Shown here: positions 41,119-50,400 of the stretch, piece by piece | Layout of the letters: the number at the start of each line of letters is the position of its first letter | How positions within the stretch are numbered: position 1 is the stretch's first letter | Assembly: GCA_017397845.1 (NCBI GenBank) | Contig: JAFQHU010000003.1 | Coordinates: 330,884 to 394,883 of the forward strand | Source of the DNA: Clostridia bacterium | Lineage (GTDB): Bacteria > Bacillota > Clostridia > Oscillospirales > Acutalibacteraceae | Length of the DNA: 64,000 nt | Direction: 5' to 3' | The notes under the pieces: generated by a model | What the model saw: the letters and a program-made list of their open reading frames with translations, nothing else | What the model was told of the DNA's origin: nothing | Database searches by the model: none | Translations under genes and position numbers: made by a program

Positions 41119-42447
41119 ATGAGCAAAAAGATTATAGTTGCCGGTGCCGGTCACGGCGGTATAGCTGCGGGTGCCATCTTAGCTAAAAACGGCTTTGATG
41201 TTACTGTTTATGAAAAAAACAAGAGAAAAGATGTCGGATATGACTGGACTGATATTTTTGACCGCAAGGCATTTACTGCCATCGGTATGGATATTCCCGA
41301 TAAGAGTAAATGGAATCTCAAACAGGATATGACCTTCTTCGGTCCGGGGATGAGTATCGCTCTTCGTCAGAACACACCGGAGGATCAGCTCGAATTACAA
41401 ATGGAAAGAAAGACCATCTATGACTGTCTTATCAGCTATGCAGAGGAGTGCGGTGTTAAGTTCGAATTCGGCAAGGCTGTTGACGGTCCTATTATGCTCG
41501 GAAACCGCGTGGCAGGTGTCAAAATCGGCAAAAAAGACATTTTTGCTGACCTTGTAATCGATGCGTGCGGTATCAATTCTCCCCTTCGTATGAAGCTTCC
41601 GAAGCATCTCGGTATTCAGAAGGAAGCTCAGGAATTCGAGCGCTTCTATGTATGGAGAGGATTTTATGAAAAAATCGACTGCGGCGAAGTTGAAGACAAA
41701 TTCAAAGTGCTTCTTTTCCACAAAGGCAAGCTCGGCATTTCCTGGGTAGCCGCAGAAGAGGAATACACCGACATCCTTATCGGCAGATTCGCTCCGCTTG
41801 ACGAAGAAGAGGTAGAAAAAACACTTGCATGTCTGCGTGAAGAAAATCCTCACCTTGGTGAAAAGCTCGTCAGAGGCGGTGAATTCGTAGAAATCCCCGT
41901 AAGACAGCCCCTCGGTGTTCTCGTAGCTGACGGTTATGCCGCTATAGGAGACAGTGCATTCATGACTGTTCCCATCATCGGCTCAGGTATTGCTAACAGC
42001 ATGAAAGCAGGCGCACTTTTGGCCAATGCGGTTATCGACGACAAAACAGAAAGCTACAGCGGTGCTACCCTTTGGAAATATCAGAGAGATTTCTACGACA
42101 AAATCGGTTCCGCTCTCGCTCCCCTCGCATGTGTCAAGCTTCTGCTTACCCGACTCGAATGTGATGAGCTTGATTACATATTCGAAAAAGGTATTCTCAA
42201 TGCAGAGGATATGACAATCGGTGCCGACTCCACAAGTCTCGGCGCAATGCTCGGCGGTATGAGTTTGAATGACATAAAAATCAAAGCAGGCGGTCTTTTG
42301 GGCAATACCGATGTACTCAAAAAGGTTATCAGGCTCGGAACGGATATCGTTGCCGCTACAGCAGTAACTGCCGCTATGCCCAAAGAGTATAATCTTAAAA
42401 AGGTGTGCTCATGGGTGGAAAAGTATAACGAGTGTTTTAAGAGATAA
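41119..42447 (+). CDS. FAD-dependent oxidoreductase (geranylgeranyl reductase/monooxygenase-like)
   Basis: The 442-residue flavoprotein has the dinucleotide fold at its start (KIIVAGAGHGGIAAGAILAKNG), the second FAD motif ADLVIDACGINSPLR (about 146-160) and the GD motif YAAIGDSAFMTVPIIGSGIANSMKAGALLA (about 275-305). This is the order in the PHBH/geranylgeranyl-reductase family. In anaerobes these enzymes usually reduce double bonds of lipids or work on quinone-like compounds rather than use oxygen. An AAAGGAG site precedes the ATG. It is a single gene without pathway neighbours, so the substrate is open. Confidence 0.88.
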   Translation: MSKKIIVAGAGHGGIAAGAILAKNGFDVTVYEKNKRKDVGYDWTDIFDRKAFTAIGMDIPDKSKWNLKQDMTFFGPGMSIALRQNTPEDQLELQMERKTIYDCLISYAEECGVKFEFGKAVDGPIMLGNRVAGVKIGKKDIFADLVIDACGINSPLRMKLPKHLGIQKEAQEFERFYVWRGFYEKIDCGEVEDKFKVLLFHKGKLGISWVAAEEEYTDILIGRFAPLDEEEVEKTLACLREENPHLGEKLVRGGEFVEIPVRQPLGVLVADGYAAIGDSAFMTVPIIGSGIANSMKAGALLANAVIDDKTESYSGATLWKYQRDFYDKIGSALAPLACVKLLLTRLECDELDYIFEKGILNAEDMTIGADSTSLGAMLGGMSLNDIKIKAGGLLGNTDVLKKVIRLGTDIVAATAVTAAMPKEYNLKKVCSWVEKYNECFKR

Positions 42448-42451
42448 AATT

Positions 42452-42999
42452 CACAATTCGCAATGCTCAATTGCGGGGAATTTTTAGTATAAAAATATAA
42501 AATTTTCCGCCCGGCAAGATTTTTAATTAATAAATAGTAACCCCCCGGCTAAGCCGGGGGTTCTTCATATGCGGGCTAAGCCCTATATTACCAGCAACTC
42601 CTTAAGGAGTATCCTTTTTCTTCTTTTGCATAGTTTAATTATTAGTTGCCACTAAATTTATTTCAAATTAATTATTCAACTATTTGAATTTTGAAACATA
42701 ATATGTTATATTTTTTTAGTTATCACTTTTGATAATCTCCTTTTGTTATTATTGCTGTTGGTAGCCGCTTTACTTTCAAAAGGAGCTTTTCTTTATTCCA
42801 CTGAACGCTAAAGCTTTTTTTGAACTCCCCGGCACAGCCGGGGGTTTTCAATTACAAGAAAATCCCACAGAGAAAAATCTGTGGGATTAATACTTTTTTA
42901 AACCGGTTTTGGTAACAATAAATGCTTATCTCTGAAATGGCGGGTATCATTTTATAAATTCTGAAACCTCACCCGCGATTGAGCATTGAGAATTGAGCA
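42452..42999. repeat. palindrome-rich intergenic element with inverted ends
   Basis: The 570-base gap between two convergent genes starts and ends with arms that pair: ACAATTCGCAATGCTCAATT (from 42452) and its near complement around 42975-42999 (GATTGAGCATTGAGAATTGA). Inside lie CCCCCGGC/GCCGGGGG (42543-42560), GGGCT/AGCCC, ACTCCTTAAGGAGT, ATTCAA/TTGAAT, a second CCCCGGC/GCCGGGG (42828-42844), and AATCCCACAG/CTGTGGGATT (42860-42888), which may terminate the GH35 transcript. There is no ORF. The twin CCCCGGC hairpins about 290 bases apart recall ends of IS200/IS605-type non-autonomous elements, but this is uncertain. Confidence 0.6.
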
Positions 43000-43017
43000 T
43001 AGAGAATTACGAATTAA

Positions 43018-44754
43018 TTACCCAAGTACAGGTGTATCCACAAACTCTACAACCGGCTCACCCTTAATTCCGTCAGATTCAAAAACAATTATTTCGTTTT
43101 CGCCCTCTTTAAGAAGTGAGGCAGGAATATAAAGTGTTTTCTGAGGACCTATCTCCCAATATCTGCCGATATTATAACCGTTAACGGTTACGAAACCTTT
43201 AGTAAAGTTATCAAGCTTAAGAAATGTATCAAATGCTTCATCCACAGTGAAGGTACCTTTATAAAATACTGACCTTTCTTCTGTTTTTTGCTCAGTATAT
43301 ACTATCTTATCAAGATTATCCATAGGCAGAGTGTAAACATCCCAACCGAAATGAATTTTCTTGTCAAGAAGGCATCTGCCTGCGATACCTTTTTTTCGCA
43401 TCATCTTACTGCCGAAATTGGCTCTGCCCATATTCTCGCAAAGGACGGTAAGTTTATCCCCTGCTTTGGCCGATAATTCGACTTCGAGAGAATCGTTTAT
43501 ATACACGATACCGATAAGGTCTTTATTTATGTAGATTTGTGCTCTGTCACCGAGACTTTCAAAGGAAAGCTTCACATTTTCATAGTCTCTGTTTAGAATT
43601 GTGGTGTAAGCTATATATCCGTAGCCCTGACCGTATTTTTCCATACATAAGGGCACATCCGAATGTTTAGGCGAAGAAAGCACATCGAGGTTATCAAATA
43701 TACCCGCCTTTTTATCAAGAACAAATTTTCCGTAAGCTTTTTTTACTCTGTCAGAAGGTATTTCAGGTAATTTTTCACCTGTATGTTTCATAATAACATT
43801 TCTGATAGCATGATACTTGGGTGTAACATCACCGCACTCTGTTAAAAGTGCATCGTAATCATAGCTCGTTACATCGGGGGCAAATTTTTCATAATGATTG
43901 GCACCGCTCATAAAACCGAAATTTGTACCTCCGATAAACATATACATATTTACGCTGCCCTTTGTGAGCATATCATCTACAGCTTTGGCATAATCCTCCG
44001 CAGACGTGGTGTGATGAAATTCGTCGCCCCATGCGTCAAACCACCCGTTCCACATTTCCATACACATTTTGGGTTGGTGCGGAAAAAGCTCATCATGAGC
44101 TTTGAAGTTTTCCTCTACACGGCTGCCGAAATTCAAGGTAGCCAGACAACCGTCGATATAACCGTCCAAAAGATTATCTTTACCCGTACCGTCAGAAGTA
44201 AAGAGAGGTACGTCAATCCCCTTTTCACGATAGCTTTTATAAAGATAGCTAAGGTACTTTTTATCATCACCGTAATAGCCGTATTCATTTTCACACTGAA
44301 GCATAATGACATTACCGCCATTGGTACACAAATGAGGCTTCACCTGCTCAAAAAGCTTTAAAAGATAGCGATCAAAATAATTTATGTAAGCTTTATTGCT
44401 GCAACGGATTTCGATTTCATCGTCAGTTTGAATCCACCAGGGCAGACCGCCGAATTCCCACTCTGCACAGATGTAAGGACCCGGTCTTACTATCGCCATA
44501 AGGCCCTCTTCTGCGGCTTTTTGCAGAAACAGTGATATATCAAGGTTTCCCTCAAAATCATAGCTTCCGGGCTGTTTTTCATGAAGATTCCACGCACAGT
44601 AGGTCTCTACACAGTTGCACCCCATAGCTCTCATTTTTTTAAAAATATCCGTCCATGTATCGGGCATATTACGGAAGTAATGGACTGCACCCGAAATAAT
44701 TTTTACGGGTGTCCCGTCCTTAATAAATTCTTTCCCCTTGATTTCAAATGTCAT
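43018..44754 (-). CDS. GH35 beta-galactosidase
   Basis: The 578-residue enzyme matches glycoside hydrolase family 35. An N-terminal TIM barrel contains SGAVHYFRNMPDTW, the acid/base motif QCENEYGYYG (Glu157) and the nucleophile region CMEMWNGWFDAWG (Glu233), and two beta domains of the jelly-roll type follow, ending in NGYNIGRYWEIGPQKTLYIP. There is no signal peptide, so it cleaves beta-galactosides inside the cell. GGTGGTG precedes the ATG at 44754. It is the third gene of a MATE-MFS-GH35 row on the same strand, so the MFS protein may import its substrate. Confidence 0.95.
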   Translation of the reverse strand: MTFEIKGKEFIKDGTPVKIISGAVHYFRNMPDTWTDIFKKMRAMGCNCVETYCAWNLHEKQPGSYDFEGNLDISLFLQKAAEEGLMAIVRPGPYICAEWEFGGLPWWIQTDDEIEIRCSNKAYINYFDRYLLKLFEQVKPHLCTNGGNVIMLQCENEYGYYGDDKKYLSYLYKSYREKGIDVPLFTSDGTGKDNLLDGYIDGCLATLNFGSRVEENFKAHDELFPHQPKMCMEMWNGWFDAWGDEFHHTTSAEDYAKAVDDMLTKGSVNMYMFIGGTNFGFMSGANHYEKFAPDVTSYDYDALLTECGDVTPKYHAIRNVIMKHTGEKLPEIPSDRVKKAYGKFVLDKKAGIFDNLDVLSSPKHSDVPLCMEKYGQGYGYIAYTTILNRDYENVKLSFESLGDRAQIYINKDLIGIVYINDSLEVELSAKAGDKLTVLCENMGRANFGSKMMRKKGIAGRCLLDKKIHFGWDVYTLPMDNLDKIVYTEQKTEERSVFYKGTFTVDEAFDTFLKLDNFTKGFVTVNGYNIGRYWEIGPQKTLYIPASLLKEGENEIIVFESDGIKGEPVVEFVDTPVLG

Positions 44755-44801
44755 ATTTACACCACCAATAATATTATTCAAAAATTATAGCATCATAGAT
44801 A

Positions 44802-45980
44802 TTATTTATCAATATTTTCATCCTTTTTCTTCAGACTTTTAATCATCATAATCGAAGCAAGAACAAATACGCACAGCACCGCAAAAAGGAAATACGGAAA
44901 CAACCCCGCTGACACCTTTTCAGTTAAAACACCGAAAAGCGGCGGCAACGTCATTATGCCCACATAAGTAGACGCCAATTGTACGCCGATAACAGACGAG
45001 GAAATATCTCTGCCGAAAAGTACAGGTACAAGATAAGAAAGATTAGGAAAAGTCGGCCCCATACCAAACCCGAAAAGAAGCAATCCGACTACTGCCGCAA
45101 AAGACGGCAGAGGCAAAGCAATTACAACGCAAGCCAAAAGAAGTATACAAACTGAAACACAAAGAATTTTACGACTTCCGAGTTTGTTTCCGAAAACACC
45201 CGACACAAATCTGCCGAGAGTCATACCAACGTAAAAAAGCATAGCCGTTTTAGCCGCCTTTTCAGGTGTAAAGCTTTTAAATTCCGCAAAATAGGTACTG
45301 CTCCACACACCCGCCGTATATTCAGCGGCACAAATAAGATAAAAAACTATGCAGCTTAAAACTACAGAAGGCATTTTTATCATTTGCTTAAGAGTTAAAG
45401 TTTTTGGTACGCTTTCTTCTTTCATAAGGTTTACATTTTCTTTCTTTTTCCAATACGGAACGGCAATAAAAAGAAGCAAAGAAATAACCGACTGTATAAG
45501 ACCGACAATTATATAAGCTCTGCGCCAATTATTATCGTCAGCCAGACAAAGCGACACAAGATAAGGACTCAAGGTAACACCAAGGCCGTAAAAACAGTGC
45601 AGATAACTCATCTGTGAATTACTGCAATAAAGGGCAACAAAACCGTTTAGCGCCGAATCTACAGTACCTGCACCTATACCGAGCGGAACTGAAAGCAGAA
45701 AGAAAAAGACAGGGTTATGTGTAAAAGAAAGTCCCATCAGTGCCAAGGCAGTGAGAAGAGTGCTGACTGCCGTCACCGTACCTGTACCGAATCTGGCTGT
45801 TAATCTTGTACTCATAAGACATGAAATAACAGTACAGCCGCTTACGGTCATACCGATGTAACCCGCCATGGAAACAGGCAGATTAAGCTCGCCGTAAACA
45901 GCAGGCCACACGGTGCCGAGAACCGAATCGGGAAGGCCTACAGCGATATAAGATATCGCTATTATTACCAATAAAAGCAT
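44802..45980 (-). CDS. MFS transporter (sugar-permease type)
   Basis: The 392-residue protein has twelve predicted helices with the MFS loops MSTRLTARFGTGTV and GRFVSGVFGNKLGSRK after helices 2 and 8. The overall pattern (ISYIAVGLPDSVLGTVWP at the start) fits the fucose/sugar-permease branch. It overlaps the MATE gene by one base and is followed after 47 bases by GH35 beta-galactosidase. Import of a galactoside is therefore a sensible but unproven role. Confidence 0.85.
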   Translation of the reverse strand: MLLLVIIAISYIAVGLPDSVLGTVWPAVYGELNLPVSMAGYIGMTVSGCTVISCLMSTRLTARFGTGTVTAVSTLLTALALMGLSFTHNPVFFFLLSVPLGIGAGTVDSALNGFVALYCSNSQMSYLHCFYGLGVTLSPYLVSLCLADDNNWRRAYIIVGLIQSVISLLLFIAVPYWKKKENVNLMKEESVPKTLTLKQMIKMPSVVLSCIVFYLICAAEYTAGVWSSTYFAEFKSFTPEKAAKTAMLFYVGMTLGRFVSGVFGNKLGSRKILCVSVCILLLACVVIALPLPSFAAVVGLLLFGFGMGPTFPNLSYLVPVLFGRDISSSVIGVQLASTYVGIMTLPPLFGVLTEKVSAGLFPYFLFAVLCVFVLASIMMIKSLKKKDENIDK

Positions 45981-47347
45981 TATTCTTTCTCCTTTTCAAG
46001 TTTCGAGAAAATATTTCTGAGAATTATTACTGCAACTATACTGAGGACAAATTCCGCACAAAACTGCGCCCAGGCAAGACCGTAAAGTGGAAATATTTTG
46101 TTAAGAATAAAAAGAGCGGGAATTTCAAGTGCTATCTTTCTCATTATGGCAAAAATCATAGCATTTTTACCGTTGCCGAGTGACTGGAATACACCTACGG
46201 CAAGGAAGTCAAGACACAGAAACGGTAAAGCCATACAAAAGCCTTTTATAAGACCGGCACCGCAAAGCACAACCTCTTCGTTTTTCATAAACAAAGTTAT
46301 TATTCCCTCTCCGCCGAAAAAAAGAAAAAAGACAACAAAAATTGAAAGCGAGGTTATGAGAGTACCCGTAAAGGTAACAGTCTGCTTCATTCTTTTATAG
46401 TTTTTGGAAGCATAGTTATAAGCTATAAGCGGTGCGATTCCCTGAGAAACACCAAGGAAAACAAAGAGAGGAACCTGTGTTATTTTTTGCACTATGCCCA
46501 TAGCAGCGATAGCTGTGGTGCCGAAAGCTGATACAGAGTTTGTAAGAATTGTCATACCGATAACGTTCAAAAGGTTTTGTACACAAGCAGAGATTCCGAC
46601 AGTAAAAACACCCGACACAATAGGCTTTCTGAGATGAAAATCTTTCGGATTTATGCTTATTGAAGTTTTCTTTCCGAGAACGAAAGCAATCAATACGAGG
46701 AAATAAGTACAGGAAACACAGTTTGAAATAAATGTCGCCAATGCAACTCCTTCAACTTCCATGCCCAAACCGAACGGTAATGCAAAAATAGGATCAAGAA
46801 TAATATTTAACAAACATCCGCTGATTGTACCTACGGAGGCCAAAGCTGAATAACCTTCAGAGCGGACTATATATGCCATTGTAGTCTGTAATATTGCCGG
46901 TACGGCACCAAAAACTACCGTCCATTTAATATAAGTCATTGTAGCATCGAGTGTTTCACTGTCTGCTCCAAGAATGTTCAAAATATTTTTGCCGAAAAGC
47001 AGAAATAAGAGAGAGAAAAATATGCTACATATAAGTGCACCATAAAAAGAAAATGCAGAGCTTTCCTTTACGGTTTGATAATCTTTTCTGCCTAACGCTC
47101 TGCTCATCATGCTTGAGCCGCCAACACCAAAAAGATTGTTTACCGCATTAAAAGCAAGCAAAACGGGTGCCGAGAGAGTAACCGCCGCATTCTGAACGGG
47201 ATTATCAAGCATACCGATAAAATAAGTGTCGGCAAGATTATATATAATCATTACAAGCGAGCTCATAATTGTAGGCAAAGCGAGCGATGCAACAGCCGCA
47301 GGGATGGGCTTGTTTTCAAAAAGATGGGTTTTATCTGTTCTTGTCAA
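45980..47347 (-). CDS. MATE-family efflux transporter
   Basis: The 455-residue protein has twelve helices and the MATE pattern FENKPIPAAVASLALPTIMSSLVMIIYNLADTYFIG with the internal repeat of the two halves. MATE proteins export drugs or metabolites by sodium or proton exchange. The start is set at the TTG at 47347 because CGGAGG stands seven bases upstream; the ATG at 47368 has no close ribosome site. It is the first gene of the MATE-MFS-GH35 row. The export substrate is unknown. Confidence 0.88.
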   Translation of the reverse strand: MTRTDKTHLFENKPIPAAVASLALPTIMSSLVMIIYNLADTYFIGMLDNPVQNAAVTLSAPVLLAFNAVNNLFGVGGSSMMSRALGRKDYQTVKESSAFSFYGALICSIFFSLLFLLFGKNILNILGADSETLDATMTYIKWTVVFGAVPAILQTTMAYIVRSEGYSALASVGTISGCLLNIILDPIFALPFGLGMEVEGVALATFISNCVSCTYFLVLIAFVLGKKTSISINPKDFHLRKPIVSGVFTVGISACVQNLLNVIGMTILTNSVSAFGTTAIAAMGIVQKITQVPLFVFLGVSQGIAPLIAYNYASKNYKRMKQTVTFTGTLITSLSIFVVFFLFFGGEGIITLFMKNEEVVLCGAGLIKGFCMALPFLCLDFLAVGVFQSLGNGKNAMIFAIMRKIALEIPALFILNKIFPLYGLAWAQFCAEFVLSIVAVIILRNIFSKLEKEKE

Positions 47348-47370
47348 CTTTATACCTCCGAAACACATAA

Positions 47371-47401
47371 GGGCTGTCGCACCTCAGCAGTACAACAGCC
47401 C
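47371..47401 (-). terminator. hairpin between carB and the MATE gene
   Basis: GGGCTGT (47371-47377) and ACAGCCC (47395-47401) pair over 7 bp. No T-tract follows on the minus strand, so it may only partly stop the arginine operon, or act as a processing site. Confidence 0.5.
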
Positions 47402-47407
47402 CGAAGA

Positions 47408-50400
47408 TTAATATTCAGCTTCGCCTTCAAACACGAGAACAGCATTACCGGTAAGATAAATACCGTCATCGTTATAAGTTACGGCAAGATCGCCGCCTTT
47501 AAGTTTAACAGTAACCTCTTCACCCTTTTTGCAGAATCCGTTTTCCACGGCGGCAACCACAGCCGCACAGGCACCGGTACCGCAAGCAAAGGTTTCACCG
47601 TTACCGCGCTCGTATGCTCTCATTTTCAGAGTATGAGAGTTAACCACCCTCACAAATTCTGTGTTTATTCTTTCCGGGAAAATGTCAGCCTTTTCAAAGC
47701 AGGGACCGATTTTTTGCAGATCAAGTCCGTCCACGTTTTTATCAAATACAACACAGTGAGGATTGCCGATATTGAGGCAAGTGATGTTATAGCTGTTTGC
47801 ACCGATTGTGATGGGATAATCGATTATTTCTTCTTCATCGAGAGTACAGGGAATCGAAGCACAATCGAAGGTGGGCTTGCCCATGTAAACTTGAACAGCT
47901 GTTACACGTTTATTTGAAATATAAAGCTTAAGCTCCTTTATACCCGCACCTGTTTCGACGGTGATTTCCTCTTTGTTTACGATACCTTTGTCATAGAGGA
48001 ATTTACCTACACAACGGATAGCGTTACCGGCCATTTTGCCTTCACTGCCGTCACGGTTGAATACACGCATTTTAGCATCTGCAATATCAGAATTTTCGAT
48101 AAGTATAAAGCCGTAACCGCCGATACCGTAATGTCTTTCACAGAAATTTATACAAAGTGATTCGGGGCAGGTAATATTTCCGTCACGGTTATCGATAAAG
48201 ATGTAGTCATTACCTGTACCGTGCATCTTTGAGAACTTAAAGATATTTCTGCTGGTTCTCATGCTGTTGATGTCAATAAGCTCTGTGTTTTGCTGTGTAT
48301 AATTGCTTGCCATAATATCAAGCATGGCATTAGCTGTGTCGAGAGAGGTAAAGCAGGCAATACCAAGCTGGAGAGCCTTTCTGTGAAGAGCGATGTAATG
48401 ATCCATTGTAGCGTCAAAGAGCGCACCTGTATAAACAATGAAATCAATCTTCCCGCTTTCAAGGAGCTTGAAGCAGTAGTCACTTTCTCTGATACCCTTT
48501 ACATAAGTAACGTTTATACCAAGATTAACTATAGCTCTTGCAGTATCCTTTGCAGCATAAATGTTTATGCCGAGGTCCTGAAGCTTCTTTGCAATAGAAA
48601 CGATTTCGTCAAGGTCATGCTCGTCAACACTGAGAAGAACACCCATTTCTGTTTTATCGCCCTTGGCGTTAACCTTTATGCCCGATGATGTGAGACCTTT
48701 GAAAAGAGCTTCATTAAGAGTTTTGCCGATACCTAAAACTTCACCCGTTGATTTCATTTCAGGTCCGAGATAGCTGTTTACATCATTTAGTTTTTCAAAG
48801 GAGAACACAGGGGCTTTAACAGCAAAATAAGGGGGAGCTTCATAAAGACCGGTACCGTAGCCTAAATCCTTAAGAGCGGAGCCTGTCATAACCTTTGTAG
48901 CAAGGTCAACCATAGGAACATTGGTAACCTTACTGATGTAAGGAATTGTTCTGGAGGCTCTGGGGTTAACCTCGATAATATAAAGCTGATTTTCATAAAT
49001 GAGATACTGTATGTTGACCAGACCCTTTGTGCCGAGAGCGAGAGCAAGCTTTTCAGAGCAGTCAACAACCGTCTGTGTCATTTTGTCGGTAAGAGAGAAC
49101 GGCGGGTAAACAGCAATTGAGTCACCCGAATGAACACCTGCACGCTCAACGTGCTGCATAATACCGGGAATAAGTACATCTGTACCGTCAGAAATAACGT
49201 CAACCTCAATTTCAGTACCGCTCATATATTTATCGACAAGAACGGGGTTTTCGATACCTGTTGAAAGAATCTTTTTCATATATCTTTCAACCTCGATGTC
49301 ATTGTGAACAATCATCATATTCTGACCGCCGATAACATAAGAGGGTCTGAGAAGCACGGGATAAGTGAGCCTGTTGGCTGCCTCAAGTGCTTCATCAAGA
49401 GTCATAACACCGCAGCCTTTGGGACGCATAAAGCCGTATTTTTCTAAAAGAGCATCGAACTTTTCTCTGTCTTCGGCTGTGTCGATACCTTCCTGAGAGG
49501 TGCCGAGAATCTTTATGCCGTTATCGTCAAGGAATTTGGTAAGCTTGATAGCTGTCTGTCCGCCAAAGGCAACAACGACACCGATAGGCTTTTCTACCTT
49601 GATAATATTCATTACATCCTCCTCATTAAGAGGCTCGAAGTAAAGTCTGTCTGCTGTATCATAGTCTGTAGAAACGGTTTCGGGGTTATTGTTTACGATA
49701 ACTACGTCGTAGCCGAGCTCTTTCAGTGTCCACACACAGTGAACTGAGGAATAGTCAAATTCAATACCCTGGCCGATTCTGATGGGACCTGAGCCGAGAA
49801 CCATTACCACTTCCTTGCCCGAACGCTGATAACGTCTCGATTCACAAGCCTTATCATAAGAAGAATAGAAATAAGGTGTGGTTGCGCTGAACTCAGCAGC
49901 ACATGTATCAACCATCTTATAGCTTGCTTCTCTGTGGAAATTTTCAGGGAAGGTACAGAATCTGCGGAGAGCTTTGTCTGTATAGCCGAATTTTTTGGCT
50001 CTGAGGTATTGTTCCTCGCTGATTTCTTTGCCTTCAATTTCATTTTCGAAGTCAGCAAGATTACGGAGCTTAGCGATAAACCATTTATCTATGGCGGTAA
50101 TTTCGTGAATCTTATCGTCTGAAATACCCGCTTTAATAGCTTCGAAAACAGTAAAAATTCTTCTGTCATCGGCGATGTCAAGCCTTTCAAGAAGCGGAAG
50201 GTCGCTGATAGGAGCGGCATTAAGAGTATCAAGAGAAATTTCAGCGCCTCTGACAGCCTTCATAATAGCTTCCTCAAAGGACTGACCGATGGACATAACC
50301 TCACCTGTAGCCTTCATCTGTGTGCCGAGCTTTCTGGAAGAGCCGAGGAATTTATCAAAAGGCCATTTTGGGAACTTACATACTACATAGTCGAGAGAAG

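Noticed and set aside
40930..41154. 74-codon minus-strand frame containing SNGLEPPTPCMSSQPDGVK
   Set aside because: This sequence type arises when tRNA fragments are translated. It runs through the displaced tRNA-Val copy and has no ribosome site.
47408..48262. Separate dapF gene starting at the internal ATG at 48262
   Set aside because: There is no stop between CarB and this ATG, and no ribosome site before it; a fusion is the simpler reading.
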